DNA from: Nitrososphaerota archaeon
GTDB lineage: Archaea; Thermoproteota; Nitrososphaeria; Nitrososphaerales; UBA183
Direction: 5' to 3'
Assembly: GCA_029784795.1 (NCBI GenBank)
Contig: JAFMAW010000020.1
Span: forward strand, 1-11,025
Length of the DNA stretch: 11,025 nt
Part shown: positions 7,615-11,025 of the stretch, one piece after another
Position numbering within the stretch: position 1 is the stretch's first letter
How the letters are laid out: each line of letters opens with the position of its first letter
Notes under the pieces: generated by a model
The model's input: only the letters and a program-made list of their open reading frames with translations
Database searches by the model: none
Told to the model about the DNA's origin: nothing
Program-made: the position numbers and the translations under genes

Positions 7615-7711
7615 GCTGGAAAACTTGGATTTGACTCCGTCGGATTACCATATATATGCGTATCTAAGAATATTACAGGCGTCCTATCCCCGGGGACCGA
7701 TTCTCCGCCGG
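7615..7711. other. intergenic spacer between the nuo and atp operons
   Basis: This is the only intergenic gap of more than about 15 bases in the window. Its centre is clearly richer in A+T than the flanking genes. It holds a TATA box (7649-7658), an AT-rich stretch upstream of that (about 7661-7677), and a GC-only-cored palindrome TCCCCGGGGA (7687-7696), 15 bases past the nuoN stop. No run of five or more T on the minus strand is present, so an efficient archaeal terminator for nuo is not evident and read-through into atp is possible. Confidence 0.75.
7649..7658 (-). promoter_or_regulatory. TATA-box promoter of the ATP synthase operon
   Basis: CATATATATG, a ten-base palindrome, stands out in GC-rich surroundings. 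Read on the minus strand it lies about 35-45 bases before the atpK ATG. Archaeal transcription starts roughly 22-27 bases downstream of the TATA centre. That predicts initiation near 7627-7632 and a leader of about 13-18 bases. No Shine-Dalgarno sequence is visible in that leader, so atpK would be translated from a short, nearly leaderless end. A clear purine-rich BRE is not obvious in the upstream AGATACG. Orientation is inferred from the gene downstream, because the box itself is symmetric. Confidence 0.65.
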
Positions 7712-9184
7712 CTATGGGAAGAGCCCAGATGCGGCGCTTGAGGCGAAGCTGATGAACTGCTGTGGGAAGAGACCTATCCCTATCATGAGGCCGACCAGTA
7801 TCGCGAAGATCACCACGAAACCGAGCGGCTCGTGGACCCTCTCTGTGCTCTCCCCGGAGTCCAAGTACATCCGCTTTATGACCCAGAAGTAGTACCCGAG
7901 GCTGAAAGCGCTGTTCAGTATCGCCGCGACGGCCACCCACGCCAGGGGAGTGTTGATGACTGAGACGAAGATGAGGAGTTTGCTCCAGAATCCGTTGAGC
8001 GGGGGGATCCCTCCCAGGGCTAGGAAGGAGATCGCGATGGTGAAGGCGGTCACAGGCATCCTCTTGGCGAGGCCGCTGTAGACACCAAGATCTCCCCTCT
8101 TCAGCTGCAGAATTACGAGCGTGGCGGCCAGGAAGGCGGCCCCCTTCATTATCGCGTGGTTGATTATGTGGAAGAGGGAGCCGGTCATCCCGAGCATCGC
8201 GTTGTAGGAGTACAGTCCCGTCTGCTGGCTGTAGGCAAAGATCGCAAAGCCCACCAGGATGTAGCCTGCCTGGGCGATGCTGGAATAGGCGAGCAGCCGG
8301 GTCATGGTCTTCTGCGTCAGCGCCGCGACGTTCCCCAGGGTCATCGTGATGACCGCGAGGACGGCCAGGACGTTCGCCAGTGTGAAGGCCGAATTCGGGG
8401 CGAGGGCGTAGACCGTGGCGACTGCCAGGACCACCCGGATCGCCGCCACGAAGCCTGCCTTCTTGGTCGCTGTCGCGAAGAGGGTGGCGATGGCCGGAGG
8501 GGACCCTTCGTAGGCGTCAGGGACCCACATGTGGAACGGGACTATGGACATCTTGAAGCCGAACCCTACGACGAAGAGGAGGATGGCGACGCTGACGAGC
8601 GGGTTGAACGGCTCGGAGGCCAGCTTGGCCACCACCCCCGATATCTGGGTGGTCCCTGCGACGCCGTAGGTCAGGCTCATGGCGTAGAGTATGATCGCGG
8701 AAGACAGGGCGCCGAGGATTGCGTACTTGGCAGCTGCCTCGTTAGACTGGACCCTCTTCTTGTCGAAGCCGGCAAGGGCGTAGGTCGGGAGGCTCATTAG
8801 CTCCCAGGCGACGAAGAGCATCAGCAGGTCGGCCGAGTATGAGAGGATGAGCATCCCCAGGGCCGAGAACATCAGGAGGGAGTAGTACGAGGGGAGGCTC
8901 GGTCCGCTTGGAGAGGTGTAGATTGAAGCCACAGCAACGGCGAGGGTCACCGAAAGGACGACGAGGGCGAACAGGTCCCCGAGGGGGTCGGACACCAGCA
9001 GAGCCCCGAAGCCCGCAGAGGTGACCCCGAAGGCGGTGTTGGCCGCTATCAGAGCGATGGAGGCCGCGATGGCCGCGATCGAAAGATAGGCCTCTAGCTT
9101 GACCCTCCATCCGAATAACTGGAGTATGGGGGTGCCGAGGGCGGCCGCGCTGAGGATTACTACCGCTGCGAGTATGTAGTCCAT
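7712..9184 (-). CDS. nuoN: complex I subunit N (antiporter-like proton-pumping membrane subunit)
   Basis: This 490-residue protein with about 14 membrane helices is typical of NuoN, the antiporter-like subunit closest to the quinone module. Expected channel residues are all present: the TM5 glutamate E128 in AWELMSLPTYAL, the TM7 lysine K211 in GFGFKMSIVPFHMWVPDAYEG, the TM8 lysine (K241 or K242 in ATKKAGF), and a TM12 lysine K402 in GGIPPLNGFWSK. LLAYSSIAQAGY (297-308) and two membrane histidines (H339, H343) also match the family. The ATG at 9184 lies one base after the nuoM stop. A GGTGGT ribosome site (9193-9198) sits 8 bases upstream, inside the nuoM tail. It appears to be the last gene of the nuo operon, since a 97-base AT-rich spacer with its own promoter follows. 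No oddity was seen in the coding frame. Confidence 0.95.
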   Translation of the reverse strand: MDYILAAVVILSAAALGTPILQLFGWRVKLEAYLSIAAIAASIALIAANTAFGVTSAGFGALLVSDPLGDLFALVVLSVTLAVAVASIYTSPSGPSLPSYYSLLMFSALGMLILSYSADLLMLFVAWELMSLPTYALAGFDKKRVQSNEAAAKYAILGALSSAIILYAMSLTYGVAGTTQISGVVAKLASEPFNPLVSVAILLFVVGFGFKMSIVPFHMWVPDAYEGSPPAIATLFATATKKAGFVAAIRVVLAVATVYALAPNSAFTLANVLAVLAVITMTLGNVAALTQKTMTRLLAYSSIAQAGYILVGFAIFAYSQQTGLYSYNAMLGMTGSLFHIINHAIMKGAAFLAATLVILQLKRGDLGVYSGLAKRMPVTAFTIAISFLALGGIPPLNGFWSKLLIFVSVINTPLAWVAVAAILNSAFSLGYYFWVIKRMYLDSGESTERVHEPLGFVVIFAILVGLMIGIGLFPQQFISFASSAASGLFP

Positions 9185-9185
9185 C

Positions 9186-10682
9186 CTATCTTACCACCAA
9201 CCCGAGTATGTGCTGGACCACCGGGGCGGCTGGTCCGAGGCCCAGGACGGAGAAGAACATCATTATGATGAGGGGGACGAGATAGAGAACCAGGACGCCG
9301 AAGTCCACCCCCTGCACGTCGACACCGCTGGCTCCCGCTTCGGCCGGCGAGAGGACCACTTTCCTGATCATCCAGAGCATGTATCCCCCGACCATGACAG
9401 GGACGAGTATGGCTACGGCGCTGTAGGGGGTGGCGTCTATCCCTCCGATTATCACCAGCACCTCCGCCACGAAGCTCCCGAAGGGCGGGAGGGCCATGGC
9501 ACCCGCGCAGGCGAACACGAGAAGGGTCCCCGCCCTGGGGACCAGGTTCCTCAGGCCCTTCAGAGCAGAGATCTCCGTGGTCCCGAGCCCCTTCTGGATG
9601 TATCCCGCCAGCATGAAAAGCGAACCTGCGGTGAAGGCGTGAACGAACATCTCCAGTATGGACCCCTCCATGCCCAGCGGGCTGCCCGACGCCGCCGAGG
9701 AGAACGCGCCGAAGACCACGAAGCCCATCCCTGCGATGCTGGTGTAGGCGAACATGGACTTCAGGTCCTTCGAGAGTATGGCGACGAAGGCGCCATAGAA
9801 CATCGTGACCAGGCCGACGGCCATGAACGCCCAGGCCCACTGGTAGGACGCCTGAGGGAAGAGGCCTATGCTTATCCTGATTATCCCGTAGCCGCCCATG
9901 GCTGACTGCACCCCCGCGAGCAGGACGGTCACAGGAGCAGGAGCTTGGGTGTAGGCGTCTGGGAGCCAGCTGTGGAACGGGAAGACAGGGAGCTTTATCC
10001 CGAAGCCGATGAAGGATGCGAGGAGCGGAAGGTACTGGATGGAGGCCGGGATCCTTCCTGCGAGGCTGGGGATGTCGAAGGTCGCGGGGCTTACCCCTAG
10101 ATACGCCGCCATCAGCGCCAGGAGCAGTATCATGCTCCCAGTGAAAATGAAAATCATGAACTTCATCGCGGAATACTTCCGCCTGTCCCCTCCCCACAGC
10201 CCGATTAGGAAGAACATGGGGAGCATCACCAGGTCCCAGAAGAAGTAGAACAGAACGAGGTTCAGTGAGACGAAGACTCCGATGATCGCCCCCTCGAAGA
10301 GGAGGACGAGGGCATAGTAGCTCGGCTCGGAGCGGTCTATCAGCGTTCTCGAGCCGACCACCGCGAACAGGGTCAGGATGGCGGTGGCGAGGACCAGCGG
10401 AGAGCTGAGGCCGTCCACACCGACGAGGTAGTTGACCCCAAAGGAGGAGATGCTCACCCACGAGTACTGTTCAGTCAGGGCGTACTGCCCGATGCCTGAG
10501 GAGGCAAGGCCGGAGGAGCCCGTGTAGACGTAGTAGAACACGTACAGCGCAATGAGGAGCACCGCCCCGGTGATCCCCATGGTGAACCACTGCCCGACCT
10601 TCTTGTTGCGCCTGAGTATCAGATAGGCGGGACCCGAGGCCGCCATGGGGAGCAGCAGGAGGATCGAGAGGATTGGGATCAT
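9186..10682 (-). CDS. nuoM: complex I subunit M (antiporter-like proton-pumping membrane subunit)
   Basis: This 498-residue, very hydrophobic protein is the usual length for NuoM and has about 14 predicted membrane helices. It should form one of the proton half-channel modules in the membrane arm of complex I. Recognisable motifs are FFWDLVMLPMFFLIGLWGG (about 147-165), GFGIKLPVFPFHSWLPDAY (226-244) with the TM7 lysine K230, the LLAGV...MGGYG helix (254-266), and LPPFGSFVAE (398-407) with the TM12 glutamate E407. Two normally charged positions differ. The TM5 glutamate of the FFWE motif is Asp150, and the TM8 lysine position (K265 in E. coli numbering) is Ala261. The ATG overlaps the nuoL stop, with a GGGGTG ribosome site about 10-11 bases upstream. 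The frame is intact, so these are substitutions and not decay. Confidence 0.95.
   Translation of the reverse strand: MIPILSILLLLPMAASGPAYLILRRNKKVGQWFTMGITGAVLLIALYVFYYVYTGSSGLASSGIGQYALTEQYSWVSISSFGVNYLVGVDGLSSPLVLATAILTLFAVVGSRTLIDRSEPSYYALVLLFEGAIIGVFVSLNLVLFYFFWDLVMLPMFFLIGLWGGDRRKYSAMKFMIFIFTGSMILLLALMAAYLGVSPATFDIPSLAGRIPASIQYLPLLASFIGFGIKLPVFPFHSWLPDAYTQAPAPVTVLLAGVQSAMGGYGIIRISIGLFPQASYQWAWAFMAVGLVTMFYGAFVAILSKDLKSMFAYTSIAGMGFVVFGAFSSAASGSPLGMEGSILEMFVHAFTAGSLFMLAGYIQKGLGTTEISALKGLRNLVPRAGTLLVFACAGAMALPPFGSFVAEVLVIIGGIDATPYSAVAILVPVMVGGYMLWMIRKVVLSPAEAGASGVDVQGVDFGVLVLYLVPLIIMMFFSVLGLGPAAPVVQHILGLVVR
9193..9198 (-). promoter_or_regulatory. Shine-Dalgarno site of nuoN
   Basis: GGTGGT on the minus strand, 8 bases before the nuoN ATG and within the last codons of nuoM. 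It supports the chosen start and translational coupling of M and N. Confidence 0.6.
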
Positions 10683-11025
10683 ATCGCTGTGTACACCCCA
10701 GTCACGAACAGGAAGAAGAGCAGCAGGAGGATGAGGCCGATGGCGAACACCAGAGCGTACTCTTCGAGGATGCCGGTCTGCAGCCTCCGGAAGACCTTCG
10801 AGAGGCCCTGGCCGGCCCTGGCGAAGCCGTCAGAGGCGACGTCCACGACGTGCCGGTCAAACCAGTTCCCGACTGCAGAGACCACGATGGCCAGGTTGGC
10901 CCCGCCTCCGTGGACCCTCTGGAGGACGCCCAGCTCGATGCGAATCTGGAGGACATTCCGGCCATCGCGGGCGCGGACCTCCCGGGCCAGACTCTCTCCT
11001 GGCTCTGGATCGTCGGGCCAACCCT
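10679..11025 (-). CDS. nuoL: NADH dehydrogenase-like complex I subunit L, C-terminal end (5' truncated by window edge)
   Basis: Only the last 114 residues are visible; the start lies beyond the right edge. NuoL is the distal antiporter-like, proton-pumping subunit of complex I. The visible part begins with a charged, probably non-membrane stretch. It continues into a WFD-x5-VDV segment, then a QTG-x3-EYA motif and a strongly hydrophobic final helix (VFAIGLILLLLFFLFV) ending about eight residues before the stop. The D-x5-D / QTG / terminal-helix arrangement is what I know from the C-terminus of NuoL-type subunits, downstream of the long lateral helix. Its stop overlaps the nuoM start as ATGA, and the order L-M-N agrees with the call. 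A related antiporter-type subunit (Fpo or Mrp type) is a less likely alternative. The electron donor of the complex cannot be told from this fragment. Confidence 0.85.
   Translation of the reverse strand, partial: GWPDDPEPGESLAREVRARDGRNVLQIRIELGVLQRVHGGGANLAIVVSAVGNWFDRHVVDVASDGFARAGQGLSKVFRRLQTGILEEYALVFAIGLILLLLFFLFVTGVYTAI

Noticed and set aside
7687..7711. Intrinsic terminator for nuoN
   Set aside because: The palindrome leaves no room for a loop, the alternative stem is only 4 bp, and no T-run follows on the minus strand.
8156..8800. 214-codon plus-strand open frame
   Set aside because: It is antisense to nuoN, strongly charged and featureless, with no promoter or ribosome site; a shadow frame.
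9160..10461. 433-codon open frame on the minus strand in another frame
   Set aside because: It overlaps nuoM in a shifted frame, is rich in R, G, H and P with no membrane segments, and is a compositional shadow of nuoM.
1..11025. CRISPR array, insertion sequence, tRNA/rRNA or defence system
   Set aside because: No repeat-spacer pattern, terminal inverted repeats, transposase-like frame or structural RNA was seen; nearly every base lies in recognised core energy genes.

Overview
The window is a densely packed, moderately GC-rich piece of an archaeal chromosome. Every supported gene lies on the minus strand, so transcription runs from high to low coordinates. The archaeal assignment rests on three things: a complete A-type (archaeal/vacuolar-like) rotary ATP synthase gene set instead of an F-type set; a TATA-box promoter with a very short leader and no bacterial -35/-10 elements; and frequent TTG/GTG starts. 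The combination of Nuo-type complex I genes and an A-type synthase fits a respiring or otherwise electron-transport-dependent archaeon, for example a Thaumarchaeota/TACK-like or Thermoplasmata-like lineage. The window alone does not settle the lineage.

Right part (11025 to 7712): the 3' end of nuoL, then complete nuoM and nuoN, in the transcription order L-M-N. These encode the three antiporter-like proton-pumping membrane subunits of complex I. nuoL and nuoM overlap as ATGA, and nuoM and nuoN are one base apart, so they look like the distal end of a nuo operon that starts beyond the right edge. nuoM lacks two of the charged residues usually found in its proton channel.

Middle: the 97-base spacer 7615-7711 is the only substantial intergenic region. 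It carries a TATATAT box that would start transcription about 13-18 bases before the next gene.

Left part (7614 to 1): the A-type ATP synthase operon in the order K-E-C-F-A-B-D-(small membrane protein)-H-I. K is the membrane rotor ring. D, F and C form the central stalk. A and B form the catalytic head. E and H form the peripheral stalks. I is the membrane stator, truncated by the left edge before its membrane domain. In the textbook methanogen order, H and I come first; here they are last. They are separated from D by an unrecognised 69-residue single-pass membrane protein.

Functionally the window couples the two ends of oxidative energy conservation: complex I subunits that build the ion gradient and the synthase that spends it. 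No mobile element, CRISPR array, tRNA or rRNA was seen. The best candidates for novelty are the small membrane protein, the synthase gene order and the NuoM channel substitutions; the rest looks like ordinary core metabolism.
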